DNA from: Gaiellales bacterium
Lineage (GTDB): Bacteria; Actinomycetota; Thermoleophilia; Gaiellales; JAICJC01
Direction: 5' to 3'
Length of the DNA stretch: 63,491 bases
Assembly: GCA_036273515.1 (NCBI GenBank)
Contig: DASUHM010000034.1
Location: 1-63,491 of the forward strand
In this document: positions 19,533 to 28,779 of the stretch, piece after piece
Position numbering within the stretch: the first letter of the stretch is position 1
How the letters are laid out: the number at the start of each line of letters is the position of its first letter
Notes under the pieces: model-generated
Databases searched by the model: none
Seen by the model: only the letters and a program-made list of their open reading frames with translations
What the model was told of the DNA's origin: nothing
Made by a program: the position numbers and the translations under genes

Positions 19533-20097
19533 CCTGCCGCTGCTCGAGTTCCCCGACCGGGAGGACTGGGCCGACTGGCTCACGGCGCACTGCGAGTCGT
19601 CGGCCGGGGTGTGGCTCAAGCTCGCGCGCAAGGACTCCGGCGGCAGCTCGGTCACCTACGCCGAGGCGCTCGACGCCGCCCTCTGCCACGGCTGGATCGA
19701 CGGCCAGAAGGGCGGGATCGACGAGCGCCACTGGCGCCAGCGGTTCACGCCGCGCGGCCCGCGCAGCCGCTGGTCGAAGCGAAACCGCGCCCGGGCCGAG
19801 GAGCTGATCGCGGCGGGCGCGATGGCGCCGGCCGGCCTGCGCGAGGTCGAGGCGGCGCGGGCCGACGGCCGCTGGGAGGCCGCATACGACTCGTCGACGA
19901 CGGCCGAGGTGCCCGCCGACCTGCAGGCCGCGCTCGACGCCGATCCGGCCGCGCGCGAGTTCTTCGCCGGGCTTGACCGCGCCAACCGCTACGCGATCCT
20001 CTATCGCCTCCAGGAGGCGCGCCGGCCCGAGACGCGCGCCCGCCGGCTCGAGAAGTTCGTGGCCATGCTGCGCGAGGGCCGGCGCATCCACGAGTAG
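19522..20097 (+). CDS. YdeI/OmpD-associated family protein
   Basis: A 191-residue protein recognised by the conserved order WLTAHCESSAGVWLKLARK, then YAEALDAALCHGWIDGQKG, then RFTPRGPRSRWSKRNR and a C-terminal ARRPETRARRLEKFV. This is the YdeI/OmpD-associated (bacteriocin-protection-like) domain. Members are cytoplasmic, widely distributed and poorly characterised. The ATG at 19522 lies inside the end of the dehydratase gene, giving translational coupling. Nothing in the sequence links its function to the dehydratase beyond cotranscription. Confidence 0.8.
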   Translation: MPADLPLLEFPDREDWADWLTAHCESSAGVWLKLARKDSGGSSVTYAEALDAALCHGWIDGQKGGIDERHWRQRFTPRGPRSRWSKRNRARAEELIAAGAMAPAGLREVEAARADGRWEAAYDSSTTAEVPADLQAALDADPAAREFFAGLDRANRYAILYRLQEARRPETRARRLEKFVAMLREGRRIHE

Positions 20098-20099
20098 CA

Positions 20100-21176
20100 C
20101 TACACGGCGTAGATCGACCCGCGTCGCTGGATCACCCGCTTGCCGGCGAGCGGCGTCACGGCAGGACCCCGGATGACCGCGCCGGTCGAGGCGTCGAACT
20201 CCGACCCGTGACACGGGCACACGAGCATCCCCGCCGCGTACTCGACCTGGCACCCGGCGTGCGTGCAGACCGCGCTGAACGCCGCCAGCGACCCGTCGCG
20301 ATGGCGCACAACGATGTCGGGCGAGCCGTCGCCCGGGTCGCGGTAGAGCGCCGCCGCGTCCGGCTTCAGGGCAGACGCCGGCCCCAGCTTGACTGCGCCG
20401 GACGGCACGCTCGGCTGGGTGCTCGAACCGGTCGTCCCCGTGCTCGACGAGGGCTGAGTGGCCGAACCTCCCGCGCGCGGCCTGCGCCGACGCGTGCGTG
20501 TGTCCGCGCCCCCACCGGAGAGGGCGCTCGTCGCCGACGCCCCGCGGGCTGCGCCGCGCATCGCCGTGGCGAAGCCGGCGATCGAGAGCGTCGCGACGCC
20601 CGCCGCGACGAGACCGCGGCGCAAGTGTGCGGCTCGCGTCCGGGTATCCGGCTCGCCCGTGCCGTAGACGTGCGCGCCGGACCGCGTCCGCCGCTGCACG
20701 CGCTCTGACCCGGGTTCGCGGCCGAGGACGAGCGTGTCGACGGCGGGCTGGTCGGCGGCGCCGACGAGCACGAACGGCAGCCACGCGAAGCAGAAGACGA
20801 TGTCCGAGCCGAGGAAGTACGGCGTCGTGTGCCAGCTCGCGGTGAGGAAGAGGACCAGATTCAGGGCGAGGCCGGCCGCCGCGGCGGGCCGCGTCAAGAA
20901 CCCCGCCGTCGTCAGGAGCCCGATCGCGATCTCGGCCAGCGCCACGCCGACGCCCGCCGCCCGTGGGAACGGAAGCGCGAACCAGCGCAGCAGGAAGCCG
21001 CCCGGCGTCCCGGAGGCGAAGCCGTGCAGCTGGGTGCCGACGTAGGTCGCCGCGCCGGGCGTGAGGAAGCCCGGGTCGGAGAGCTTCTGATAGCCCGCAT
21101 AGACGAACGTCAGCCCGAGGAACAGGCGCAGAGGCAGAAGCGCCATGCCCGGCGTAGTCTGGGAGCGGCGCGGCAC
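20100..21176 (-). CDS. DoxX-type membrane protein fused to a Rieske [2Fe-2S] domain
   Basis: Residues 1 to about 140 form a DoxX/DoxD-like four-helix domain (LRLFLGLTFVYAGYQKL near the start). A linker follows with an LRRGLVAAGVATLS twin-Arg-like span, then a low-complexity Ser/Thr/Arg stretch. The C-terminal 100 residues are a Rieske domain with both cluster motifs, CTHAGC and CPCHG, giving two Cys and two His. The protein probably moves electrons between quinone-level carriers at the membrane and an exported cluster. I prefer the GTG at 21176, which lies 7 nt after a TAGCGT box; GTG 21185 is the alternative. That box includes the edge of repeat A. Confidence 0.85.
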   Translation of the reverse strand: MPRRSQTTPGMALLPLRLFLGLTFVYAGYQKLSDPGFLTPGAATYVGTQLHGFASGTPGGFLLRWFALPFPRAAGVGVALAEIAIGLLTTAGFLTRPAAAAGLALNLVLFLTASWHTTPYFLGSDIVFCFAWLPFVLVGAADQPAVDTLVLGREPGSERVQRRTRSGAHVYGTGEPDTRTRAAHLRRGLVAAGVATLSIAGFATAMRGAARGASATSALSGGGADTRTRRRRPRAGGSATQPSSSTGTTGSSTQPSVPSGAVKLGPASALKPDAAALYRDPGDGSPDIVVRHRDGSLAAFSAVCTHAGCQVEYAAGMLVCPCHGSEFDASTGAVIRGPAVTPLAGKRVIQRRGSIYAV

Positions 21177-21188
21177 CTCTCGCACGCT

Positions 21189-21392
21189 AGATGATTGATC
21201 GGTAAGTCCCGCGCGCCTGGACGTACGGACGGCGGGTGGTCAAGCGGCGCGTTGGTGGCGCTGCGGCTGCGAACCGTCGCATCGCGGCGTCCTCGGTCGC
21301 GCCCATACGACCCGGTATGACCGCTCCCTGCGTCCTTGCGCTGCTCGGTTCGCAGCCGCCCAGGACATCACGGACTTACCGATCAATCATCT
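21189..21392 (+). repeat. repeat A: 204-bp structured inverted-repeat element
   Basis: The outer arms are perfectly complementary over 21 bp (21189-21209 with 21372-21392; left arm begins AGATGATTGATCGG). Inside, GCGGCTGCGAACCG (21263-21276) pairs perfectly with CGGTTCGCAGCCGC (21346-21359), and CATAC (21304-21308) pairs with GTATG (21315-21319). The nested stems could fold as one multi-stem RNA or a cruciform. Internal sequence is closely related to repeat B, but the outer arms are not. The element fills most of the gap between the DoxX-Rieske and phosphoketolase genes. No credible ORF is present. Confidence 0.85.
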
Positions 21393-21474
21393 CGGGCGGC
21401 CCGGTGTGGGCCTGATTGGGCGCCCGGCGGGCCTCCCGGGACTAGGCTGACGCCGTCGAGGGAAAGGGGACGAG

Positions 21475-23847
21475 ATGGCGACGCTGGCCAATCCGCTCTC
21501 GGCCGAGGACGTGGCGCTGCTCGACGCCTACTGGCGCGCGGCGAACTACCTCTCGGTGGGACAGATCTACCTGCTCGCGAACCCCCTGCTGCGCGAGCCG
21601 CTCCGCCCGGAGCACATCAAGCCCCGTCTGCTCGGGCACTTCGGCACGACGCCCGGCCTGAACCTGGTCTACGCGCACCTGAACCGCGCCATCCTGCGCC
21701 GCGACCTCGAGATGCTGTACGTGACCGGACCGGGCCACGGCGGCCCGGGGCTGGTCGCGAACGCCTACCTCGAAGGCACCTACAGCGAGGTCTATCCGCA
21801 CATCGGCCGCGACGAGGAAGGATTGCGGGCGCTCTTCCGCCAATTCTCGTTCCCGGGCGGCGTCCCCAGTCACGTGGCCCCGGAGACGCCCGGCTCGATC
21901 CACGAGGGCGGCGAGCTCGGCTACTCGCTCTCACACGCGTTCGGAGCGGCGTTCGACAATCCCGACCTGATCGTCGCCTGCGTCATCGGCGACGGCGAGG
22001 CCGAGACCGGGCCGCTCGCGACCGGCTGGCACGGGAACAAGTTCCTGAACCCGCGAAGCGACGGCGCGGTCCTGCCGATCCTGCATCTGAACGGCTACAA
22101 GATCGCCAACCCGACCGTGCTCGCCCGCATCCCCGGCGAGGAGCTGGACGACCTCCTGCGCGGCTGCGGGTGGGAGCCGCTGCGGGTCGACGCGGCGCCC
22201 GACGACGACCACGCCGACGTGCACCGGCGGTTCGCGGCGGCCCTCGACGACGCGCTCGACCGCATCGCCGCGATCCAGGAGGCCGCGCGCGAGGACGGCG
22301 ACGACGACCGGCCGCGCTGGCCGGCCATCGTCCTTCGCAGCCCGAAGGGCTGGACGGGGCCGCGGACCGTCGACGACCTGCCGGTCGAGGGCTCGTGGCG
22401 CGCCCACCAGGTGCCGCTGGCCGCCGTGCGCGAGAACCCGGAGCATCTGGCCCAGCTCGAGGAGTGGATGCGCAGCTACCGGCCGGAGGAGCTCTTCGAG
22501 GAGGCCGGCGCCGTCATCTCCGACCTCTCGCGGCTGGCGCCCGCCGGCGAGCGCAGGATGAGCGCGAACCCGCACGCGAACGGCGGGCTCCTGCTGCGCG
22601 ACCTGGATCTGCCCGACTTCCGCGACTACGCCGTCGACGTCGCCGCGCCCGCGACCACGTCCAGCGAGCCGACGCGCGTCCTCGGCGGCTTCCTCCGCGA
22701 CGTGATGGCGCGCAACCCGGAGACGTTCCGGTTGTTCGGGCCGGACGAGACCGAGTCGAACCGGCTCGGCGCCGTGTTCGAGACCACGTCCCGGGCCTGG
22801 AACGCCGAGCTTCTCGACACCGACACGGGGCTCGGCCGCGGCGGGCGGGTCATGGAGGTGCTCTCCGAGCACCAGTGCCAGGGCTGGATCGAGGGCTACC
22901 TGCTCACCGGCCGGCACGGCCTCTTCAACTGCTACGAGGCGTTCATCCACATCGTCGACTCGATGTTCAACCAGCACGCCAAATGGCTCAAGGTCACGCG
23001 CGGCATCCCCTGGCGGCAGCCGCTCGCCTCCCTCAACTACCTGCTCTCGTCGCACGTCTGGCGGCAGGACCACAACGGCTTCTCCCACCAGGACCCGGGG
23101 TTCATCGACCACGTCGTGAACAAGAAGGCCGAGATCATCCGCGTCTACCTGCCGCCCGACGCGAACACCCTCCTCTCGGTAGGCGACCACTGCCTGCGCA
23201 GCCGCCACTACGTGAACGTCGTCGTGGCCGGCAAGCAGCCGGCGCTGAACTACCTGGACATGGACGACGCGATCGTCCACTGCACCCGCGGGCTCGGCAT
23301 CTGGGAGTGGGCGTCGAACGACGAGGGCGGCGAGCCGGACGTCGTGCTCGGGTGCGCGGGCGACATCCCGACCCTCGAGACGCTCGCCGCTGCCGCCATC
23401 CTGCGCGAGCGGCTCCCCGACCTGCGCGTGCGGGTCGTGAACGTGGTCGACCTGATGCGGCTCGAGCCCGACACCGAGCATCCGCACGGGCTGTCCGACC
23501 GCGACTTCGACACCATCTTCACCGCCGACCGGCCGGTCGTCTTCGCCTATCACGGCTATCCGTCGCTGATCCACCGGCTGACGTACCGGCGCACGAACCA
23601 TCGCAACCTGCACGTGCGCGGCTACAAGGAGGAGGGCACGACCACCACGCCGTTCGACATGGTGATGCTGAACGACCTCGACCGCTTCCACCTCGTGATG
23701 GACGTGATCGACCGCGTCCCCGGGCTCGGGTCGAGTGCGGCCGGCCTGCGCCAGGAGATGGAGGACACGCGGCTGCGCGCCCGGGCGTACACGCGCGAGC
23801 ACGGCGAGGACGTGCCCGAGATCCGCGACTGGACCTGGCCGCGCTGA
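21475..23847 (+). CDS. xfp: xylulose-5-phosphate/fructose-6-phosphate phosphoketolase
   Basis: A thiamine-diphosphate enzyme that splits xylulose-5-P (and often fructose-6-P) with phosphate to acetyl-phosphate plus glyceraldehyde-3-P or erythrose-4-P. The 790-residue length is typical. Family blocks seen include [20 protein letters not shown] near the C-terminus, the start [23 protein letters not shown], the TDP-Mg motif [17 protein letters not shown], and the [17 protein letters not shown] region. It has a good ribosome-binding site (GGGAAAGGGGA) and a TAGGCT -10 about 27 nt upstream. ackA follows after 4 bp, forming a phosphoketolase-acetate kinase operon. Confidence 0.96.
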   Translation: MATLANPLSAEDVALLDAYWRAANYLSVGQIYLLANPLLREPLRPEHIKPRLLGHFGTTPGLNLVYAHLNRAILRRDLEMLYVTGPGHGGPGLVANAYLEGTYSEVYPHIGRDEEGLRALFRQFSFPGGVPSHVAPETPGSIHEGGELGYSLSHAFGAAFDNPDLIVACVIGDGEAETGPLATGWHGNKFLNPRSDGAVLPILHLNGYKIANPTVLARIPGEELDDLLRGCGWEPLRVDAAPDDDHADVHRRFAAALDDALDRIAAIQEAAREDGDDDRPRWPAIVLRSPKGWTGPRTVDDLPVEGSWRAHQVPLAAVRENPEHLAQLEEWMRSYRPEELFEEAGAVISDLSRLAPAGERRMSANPHANGGLLLRDLDLPDFRDYAVDVAAPATTSSEPTRVLGGFLRDVMARNPETFRLFGPDETESNRLGAVFETTSRAWNAELLDTDTGLGRGGRVMEVLSEHQCQGWIEGYLLTGRHGLFNCYEAFIHIVDSMFNQHAKWLKVTRGIPWRQPLASLNYLLSSHVWRQDHNGFSHQDPGFIDHVVNKKAEIIRVYLPPDANTLLSVGDHCLRSRHYVNVVVAGKQPALNYLDMDDAIVHCTRGLGIWEWASNDEGGEPDVVLGCAGDIPTLETLAAAAILRERLPDLRVRVVNVVDLMRLEPDTEHPHGLSDRDFDTIFTADRPVVFAYHGYPSLIHRLTYRRTNHRNLHVRGYKEEGTTTTPFDMVMLNDLDRFHLVMDVIDRVPGLGSSAAGLRQEMEDTRLRARAYTREHGEDVPEIRDWTWPR

Positions 23848-23851
23848 CGGC

Positions 23852-24913
23852 GTGGGGAGCGTCCTGGTCGTCAACGCGGGCTCGACCAGTCTGAAGCTCC
23901 ACCTGGTCTCGGGCGACGGCGATTCGGCGCGCGTGCGCGACCTGGACGACGTCGACCCCGCCGGCGTCGAGTGTGTCGCCCACCGGGTCGTGCACGGGGG
24001 CGGCCTCTTTCGCGCCCCGGTGGTCGTCGACGACGGCGTCCACGCCCGGCTCGAGCGGTTGGAGCCGCTCGCGCCCCTCCACAACGCGCCGGCGCTGCGC
24101 GAGCTCGACGCCGCCCGGCAGCGGCTGCCCGAGCTTCCGCACATCGCCGTCTTCGACACCGCGTTCCACGCCACGATCCCGCCGGCGGCGGCCACCTACG
24201 CCGTGCCCCAGCGGTGGCGCGAGGAGTGGGGCGTGCGCCGTTACGGCTTCCACGGCCTGTCGGTGGCCTGGTCGGTCGAGCGGGCGCCGGAAGTGGTCGG
24301 GGCGGCGGCCGCCGGCCTGCGCCTGGTCGTCTGCCATCTCGGCGGCGGCAGCTCGGTGACCGCGGTGGCCGACGGCCGCTCGGTCGACACGACGATGGGG
24401 TTCAGCCCGAACGAGGGCGTCCCGATGGCCACCCGTTCGGGATCGGTCGACCCGGGCGCGCTCGTGGCCGTGCTGCGGCGATCCGGGATGGACGCCGACG
24501 CCCTCGACCACGCGCTGAACGAGGAGTCGGGCATGCGCGGCCTGGCCGGCGGGGACGGCCTCGAGCTCGAGCTCGAGCAGCGGGCGGCCGGGGGAGACGA
24601 GGCGGCCCGGCTGGCGATCGACGTCTACGTGCACCGGGTGGCCGGGGCGGTCGCGGCGATGGCGGCGTCGGCGGGCGGCCTCGATGTGCTCGTCTTCACC
24701 GCCGGCATCGGCGAGCGCTCGGCGCACGTGCGCGAGCGCGTGTGCGGCCGGCTCGCGTTCCTGGGCGTGGACGTCGATCCGGCGCTGAATGCCGCCGAGG
24801 GCGACCGCGACATGGCGACCTCGGCGTCCCCGGTGAGGGTTGCGGTCATCCGCGCCCGCGAGGAGCTCGTCGCCGCCCGGGCCGCGCGTGGAGTCATCCG
24901 CGGGCGCGGATGA
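23852..24913 (+). CDS. ackA: acetate kinase
   Basis: AckA transfers phosphate from acetyl-phosphate to ADP, giving ATP and acetate. Motifs: the N-terminal VVNAGSTSLKLHL phosphate loop, the DTAFHATIP segment, RYGFHGLS with the catalytic His, HLGGGSSVTAV, and FTAGIGERSAHVRE. At 353 residues it is shorter than the usual about 400, through shortened loops rather than a lost motif. The start is GTG, 4 nt after the xfp stop, so product and substrate are matched within one operon. The 3' end overlaps a convergent small membrane-protein gene by 20 bp. Confidence 0.95.
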   Translation: MGSVLVVNAGSTSLKLHLVSGDGDSARVRDLDDVDPAGVECVAHRVVHGGGLFRAPVVVDDGVHARLERLEPLAPLHNAPALRELDAARQRLPELPHIAVFDTAFHATIPPAAATYAVPQRWREEWGVRRYGFHGLSVAWSVERAPEVVGAAAAGLRLVVCHLGGGSSVTAVADGRSVDTTMGFSPNEGVPMATRSGSVDPGALVAVLRRSGMDADALDHALNEESGMRGLAGGDGLELELEQRAAGGDEAARLAIDVYVHRVAGAVAAMAASAGGLDVLVFTAGIGERSAHVRERVCGRLAFLGVDVDPALNAAEGDRDMATSASPVRVAVIRAREELVAARAARGVIRGRG

Positions 24914-25205
24914 GCCGAGGCGCGGCGCTCAGGAGCACGAGCGCGAGCGCCGCGACGACCGCCAGGGTGGTGGATACCTGCCCGGCGACGGCCATCAGGG
25001 CCGCGTCGATCAGTGCCAGCCCCGAGGTGGCCGCGTGCGCCGGCCGCAGCGGCAAGAGGTCGGCGGCGAAGCAGCCCGCGGCGAGCACGAATGCGACGAT
25101 CCCGCACAGGAACAACGGGGCCAGCACCGCGGGAGCGGCGATGAGCAGGCCCGCCACGAACCCGGCGGCGCCGAGGACGCCGATCGTGACCCGGAGCCCG
25201 GTCAT
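24894..25205 (-). CDS. small four-helix membrane protein
   Basis: About 103 residues with four hydrophobic spans and very few charged residues, ending in PRLIRARG. I do not recognise the family. The ATG overlaps the metallophosphoesterase stop as ATGA, implying translational coupling. The frame is conserved-looking (hydrophobic periodicity, no rare stretches), and the gene overlaps ackA at its 3' end. Confidence 0.6.
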   Translation of the reverse strand: MTGLRVTIGVLGAAGFVAGLLIAAPAVLAPLFLCGIVAFVLAAGCFAADLLPLRPAHAATSGLALIDAALMAVAGQVSTTLAVVAALALVLLSAAPRLIRARG

Positions 25206-26287
25206 CCCTTCGAGTAACGGTCGAGGACGCGGCCGCGCTCGTCGATGAACTGGTAGGTGACCCCGGTCGCGGTCACCGTGACGCGCAGCGAGCCGAAATT
25301 GAGGAGCGAGACGATCGCGTCGGGGCTGCGCTTGGTGAACGCGGCCGCGCCCGGCCCCTCGCCGCTCGTCCCCACCACGAACTCCGGGATGCCGCCGACC
25401 ACGCGGCGCTCGTAGCGGTGCAGGTGCCCGGCGATGACCGCCGCGACGTGCATGCGGCGCAGCAGCGGCAGGATGCGGTCGCCCGGCTGCACCGGCCGGT
25501 GCAGGACGACGAAGCGCACGCGCGGGCCCGGCCGGGCCAGCGCCCGGCGGGCGAACGCGACCTCGGCCGGGCCGTCGTCCAGGCCGAGCAGGACGACCTG
25601 GACCCGCCCGTAGTCGACGACGTAGCGGCCGGCGTCGTTCGGCAGGTGGAGCGCATCGGCGACGGCCGCGCCGTTGCCGTAGAAGAGGTCGTGCTCGCCC
25701 ATCGTGGCGTAGAGCGGCGCTTCGAGCATCACGTCGTGGAGCGGCTCGAAGATGTTGCGGTCGAGGAGCACCGGCGCGCCGACGAGGTAGCTGTTGTCGC
25801 CGGCCGTGACGACGAAGTCGGGCTGCTCCGAGGCCAGCGTGCGCCCGACCGCCCACTCGTGGTCGGTGCCCGAGCCGTAGTCGGCGATGGCGGCGAAGGT
25901 GACCGGCGCATCCGGGTTCGCCGGCGCCGTGTGGAACGATCCGGCCGCGCGGCCGACGCCGCCCACCGACCCCGTCCACAGGTAGCGCACGCCGGGCTCG
26001 AGCCCGGTGAAGCGGCCGTCCCTGGCCGTCGCGGTCGTGCCGTCCGGCGCCGTTGCGACGAGCTCGACCTTGCCGTCGCCGGGGAGCGTCCATGCGAGCT
26101 GCGCCGAGGTCTGGCCGAGGCGGATCACGAACGGCCCGCGGCTGAACGGGTCGGAGCCGGGCGAGAGCAGGTAGAGCTTCCAGTAGACCAGCACGGCCGC
26201 CACGACCAGGACGAGCACGGCGCACAGCATCGCGAGTCCAACCACCGCCCACCGCAACCTGCGCTCGAGCGGCGTGCGGACGGCCAT
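25202..26287 (-). CDS. membrane-anchored metallophosphoesterase (purple-acid-phosphatase-like)
   Basis: The 361-residue protein has an N-terminal signal-anchor (WAVVGLAMLCAVLVLVVAA) and a fibronectin-III-like domain. A calcineurin-type phosphoesterase domain follows, with metal ligands in order: ADYGSG (Asp), GDNSY (GDN), MGEHD (variant of GNHE), LHRP and GHLHRYER. The domain order is that of bacterial purple acid phosphatases. It probably hydrolyses phosphate esters outside the membrane. The GNHE motif is replaced by GEHD, so metal selectivity may be altered. It is coupled to the downstream small membrane protein. Confidence 0.82.
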   Translation of the reverse strand: MAVRTPLERRLRWAVVGLAMLCAVLVLVVAAVLVYWKLYLLSPGSDPFSRGPFVIRLGQTSAQLAWTLPGDGKVELVATAPDGTTATARDGRFTGLEPGVRYLWTGSVGGVGRAAGSFHTAPANPDAPVTFAAIADYGSGTDHEWAVGRTLASEQPDFVVTAGDNSYLVGAPVLLDRNIFEPLHDVMLEAPLYATMGEHDLFYGNGAAVADALHLPNDAGRYVVDYGRVQVVLLGLDDGPAEVAFARRALARPGPRVRFVVLHRPVQPGDRILPLLRRMHVAAVIAGHLHRYERRVVGGIPEFVVGTSGEGPGAAAFTKRSPDAIVSLLNFGSLRVTVTATGVTYQFIDERGRVLDRYSKG

Positions 26288-26312
26288 CGATGGAGCGTAC
26301 CCAGGCGGTCTC

Positions 26313-26318
26313 TACACT
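26313..26318 (+). promoter_or_regulatory. -10 box TACACT of a leaderless promoter
   Basis: TACACT is followed by exactly 6 nt and the ATG of the EcsC-like gene at 26325, so transcription would start at the start codon. The spacing is the same as at the epimerase, ClpS and methyltransferase genes. No clear -35 is seen. Confidence 0.55.
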
Positions 26319-26324
26319 CCCGCG

Positions 26325-27005
26325 ATGGCACGTACGTCCGAGCGGCTCGTCGTGGCGCTGAGCGAGCGTCTGACGACGACGACCGACCGCGCGATCCGCA
26401 CCGTCGTCAAGCATCGCGGTCCCGCCATCGCGGCGTCCGGCGATGCGCTGCGGGCCACCTACCCGGGCTCCGACCCGGCACGGCTGCTGCGGATCGCGGC
26501 GGCGCGGCGGTCGTGGCACCTGGCCGGGACGGGCGCCGCCAGCGCCATCCCCGCGCTCGTGCCCGGTCCGGGGACGCTGGCCGAGATCGGCGCCGCCCTC
26601 GGCGACGTCGCCCTGCTCACCGCCGCCCAGGTCGAGCTGATCCTGGAGGGCGCGCACCTCTTCGGCCGGCCGCTGTCCGACCAGGACGCGCGACTGCTCG
26701 ACGTGCTGCTCGTGCTGGGGATGGACGTCGGCGCGGTGCGGCTGCGGCGCGGGGGCGTCGTCGAGGCGATGGGGAACCGGTACCTGCCGGACGAGCTGCG
26801 CGGCGCGCGGGCCGACACCCTGTCCGCCAGCGTGTCCGGCCGCCTGGCGCTGCAGGTGACCGGCCGGCTGGCGCGGCGGCGGGCGCACATCATCCTCGGC
26901 CGCGAGATCCCGATCCTCGGCATCGGCCTGGCCGCCGGGTACAACCTCCGCTCGACCCGCGGCCTGGGCGGCGAGGCATCGCGCTTCTTCCGCCACATCG
27001 CCTGA
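26325..27005 (+). CDS. EcsC-like protein (tentative)
   Basis: A 226-residue protein, starting MARTSERLVVALSERL, with an amphipathic first half. Two glycine/alanine-rich hydrophobic stretches follow (HLAGTGAASAIPALVPGPGTLAEIG and VALLTAAQVELIL), then a C-terminal GYNLRSTRGLGGEASRFFRHIA. The layout recalls EcsC-family proteins, whose function is poorly known, but I cannot confirm the family. The ATG at 26325 fits a leaderless promoter and starts 37 bp from the divergent phosphoesterase gene. The repeat at 27006-27074 begins immediately after its stop. Confidence 0.5.
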   Translation: MARTSERLVVALSERLTTTTDRAIRTVVKHRGPAIAASGDALRATYPGSDPARLLRIAAARRSWHLAGTGAASAIPALVPGPGTLAEIGAALGDVALLTAAQVELILEGAHLFGRPLSDQDARLLDVLLVLGMDVGAVRLRRGGVVEAMGNRYLPDELRGARADTLSASVSGRLALQVTGRLARRRAHIILGREIPILGIGLAAGYNLRSTRGLGGEASRFFRHIA

Positions 27006-27074
27006 ATCGGGGTCAGACCCCGAACGTCGGCCGTGACAGTTTCGTTGCGTTTCCGTTCGGGGTCTGACCCCGAT
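27006..27074. repeat. GGGGTCAGACCCC repeat, complete inverted pair (R2)
   Basis: Two perfect 21-bp complementary arms (27006-27026 and 27054-27074), each built around GGGGTC-A-GACCCC plus flanking ATC and GAACG, enclose a 27-bp centre containing GTGACAG and TTCCG-like bases. Each arm is itself palindromic, so it can form two small hairpins or one long one. It starts directly after the stop of the EcsC-like gene. It is the most complete of the four copies in the window. Confidence 0.85.
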
Positions 27075-27109
27075 CGCGGAACCGGTCAAGCGGCGGTAGG
27101 GTGGATGCA

Positions 27110-27985
27110 GTGAGCGCCATCGCCGCACAGGCCCCGACGGCCCGGCCGCGCATGTCGGCCTGGACGGCGTTCTGGGCGCTCTTCGGCGGTGGCGTGATCG
27201 GCGTCCTCGCCGCGTCGGCCGTCACGGATCCGGTGACGTACTACCTCGGCCTGGACGCCGGGGCATCCCGCACCTCGTTCATCTGGCAGCCGTTCGCGCC
27301 GGTCGGCGACCCGGCCCGGCTCGCCGACCTGGCCACGTTCATCCTCGTGGTGCTCTTCTGCGGCCTGGCGGCCCGGCGGATCTCGCGCACGCCCGAGAGC
27401 GAGCTCTGGCTACCCGCGGCGATCGCCGCCGTCGCCGCGGTGGCGCTCCTCGCCCAGGAGACCCGGTCGTGGTGGTGCCTGGTCGCCATGATCCCGATCG
27501 CGGTCGCCCTGCGGTTCGGCGCGCGTGCGCCCGGCCCGCGTCCGGCCTGGAGGCGCCGGGCGGTCGTCGCAGCGGCCGGCCTCGCCGTCTACGCGGCTCT
27601 CACGGGCCTCGCCATGGCCGACCTCCAGCGGCACCCGCTGGCCGCGTCCGGGGACGGGACCTGCGGCGTGGTGGGCGGCCCCGGCACCGGTATCAAGGCG
27701 GTCTGCCTCGAGGTCGTGGATCTCGCCCGCGCGCGGACGGCGACCGTGCTCGGCGTCGCTGCGTCGGATCTCCCGCACCCCTGGCCCTGGCGCCTCGAGC
27801 TCGGCGAGCACGCGATCCGGCCGGGCCAGAGCGCGGATCTCGATGTCAGTCTGCGGACGTCCTGCGCCGGGGTGCCGCCCGGCACCTACACGCTGCGCCA
27901 GATCCCGCTGCGCGTCCGCGCAGGAGGCGATTCGAGCACGGCGACGATCGCGACACCAGTCGCGCTTCGGAAGACGTGCGGCTGA
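27110..27985 (+). CDS. hypothetical membrane protein
   Basis: About 291 residues with four hydrophobic spans in the first half (FWALFGGGVIGVLAASAV; LATFILVVLFCGLAA; two more). A soluble, probably external C-terminal domain follows with four cysteines (in DGTCGV, AVCLEV, RTSCAG and the terminal KTCG) that may form disulphides. I do not recognise the family. The GTG at 27110 has a TAGGGT box 7 nt upstream; GTG 27101 in the same frame is an alternative. Its stop is 1 bp from that of the convergent CHAP-like gene. Confidence 0.6.
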   Translation: MSAIAAQAPTARPRMSAWTAFWALFGGGVIGVLAASAVTDPVTYYLGLDAGASRTSFIWQPFAPVGDPARLADLATFILVVLFCGLAARRISRTPESELWLPAAIAAVAAVALLAQETRSWWCLVAMIPIAVALRFGARAPGPRPAWRRRAVVAAAGLAVYAALTGLAMADLQRHPLAASGDGTCGVVGGPGTGIKAVCLEVVDLARARTATVLGVAASDLPHPWPWRLELGEHAIRPGQSADLDVSLRTSCAGVPPGTYTLRQIPLRVRAGGDSSTATIATPVALRKTCG

Positions 27986-27986
27986 C

Positions 27987-28763
27987 CTAGCCGCGCACGT
28001 GGACGAAGGCCATGACGCGCTGGTCGGCGCGCCGCTCGAGCTGGGCGATCCGGCCGCCGTTCGGCTCGCCGGAGCTCGTGACGTTGCCCTCGATGGTGCA
28101 GAACGTGGTGCCGGGCTGGCCGGTCCAGTCGTCGAACATGCCGACGTGATCGGCGACGCCGTCGCCGTCGAGGTCGAACACGGGCAGGTCGCCGGGAAGC
28201 GGCCGGCGGGTGATGGAGAGCTGGTTCTCGCCACGCTGGGCATCCCACAGGATGTGCGGCACGTACGCGTAGCGGGCCCCGGCGGAGAAGGCCGTCGAGC
28301 CGGCGCGGGCGTAGCACCACGAGACGAAGATCGCGCTCCAGGGCGCGGGCACGCCATACCAGTCGGTGCAGTCGATCCGGCGTGATCCTGCGGGCGTCTC
28401 GCGCTCGCCGACGTTCGAGATGGCGATGTCGTACGCCGTGTTCCACAGGCCGACATCCTGTGCCCGCCGCAGCCGGCGCGTGTGCGTCGCCTTGAACCCC
28501 GGCGGCTGGGCGACGCCGCCGGCGAGCATCGCCACCATGTCGGGCGAGGCGATCTCGTCGATCTGCTTCTCGGGGTAGCCGAGCCAGTACTTGGCCCGCC
28601 GCACCGCCGCGGCCGTGCGCTCGCCGTAGACGCCGTCGATCGGCCCCGGGTCGAACGTCCCGAACGGGTTGTGCAGCAACAGTCGCTGCGCCTGGGCCAC
28701 GTCGCCGCCCTCCATCGGCGGGGAGCTGAGGTGGAGCGGGACGGCGGTGGTGGTCGTCGCCAT
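27987..28763 (-). CDS. peptidoglycan-binding and CHAP-like amidase domain protein
   Basis: The 258-residue protein opens with a peptidoglycan-binding repeat (LLLHNPFGTFDPGPIDGVYGERTAAAVRRAKYWLG, about residues 28-62). A domain of the NlpC/CHAP type follows: Cys and Trp in WSAIFVSWCYARAG, then GDLPVFDLDGDGVADHVGMFDDW with a candidate His, then TIEGN. This suggests a cell-wall hydrolase or endolysin-like enzyme. No signal peptide is visible, which is odd for a wall enzyme. A TAGTAT box 11 nt upstream overlaps the edge of repeat C. Confidence 0.7.
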   Translation of the reverse strand: MATTTTAVPLHLSSPPMEGGDVAQAQRLLLHNPFGTFDPGPIDGVYGERTAAAVRRAKYWLGYPEKQIDEIASPDMVAMLAGGVAQPPGFKATHTRRLRRAQDVGLWNTAYDIAISNVGERETPAGSRRIDCTDWYGVPAPWSAIFVSWCYARAGSTAFSAGARYAYVPHILWDAQRGENQLSITRRPLPGDLPVFDLDGDGVADHVGMFDDWTGQPGTTFCTIEGNVTSSGEPNGGRIAQLERRADQRVMAFVHVRG

Positions 28764-28779
28764 TGGCCGTCGAGATACT

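Noticed and set aside
21189-21392. Protein-coding gene in the repeat A element
   Set aside because: Frames are short and low-complexity, with no start plus ribosome-binding site or leaderless box.
27987-28763. Prophage endolysin region
   Set aside because: The CHAP-like gene stands alone; no holin, tail, integrase or att-like repeats are near it.
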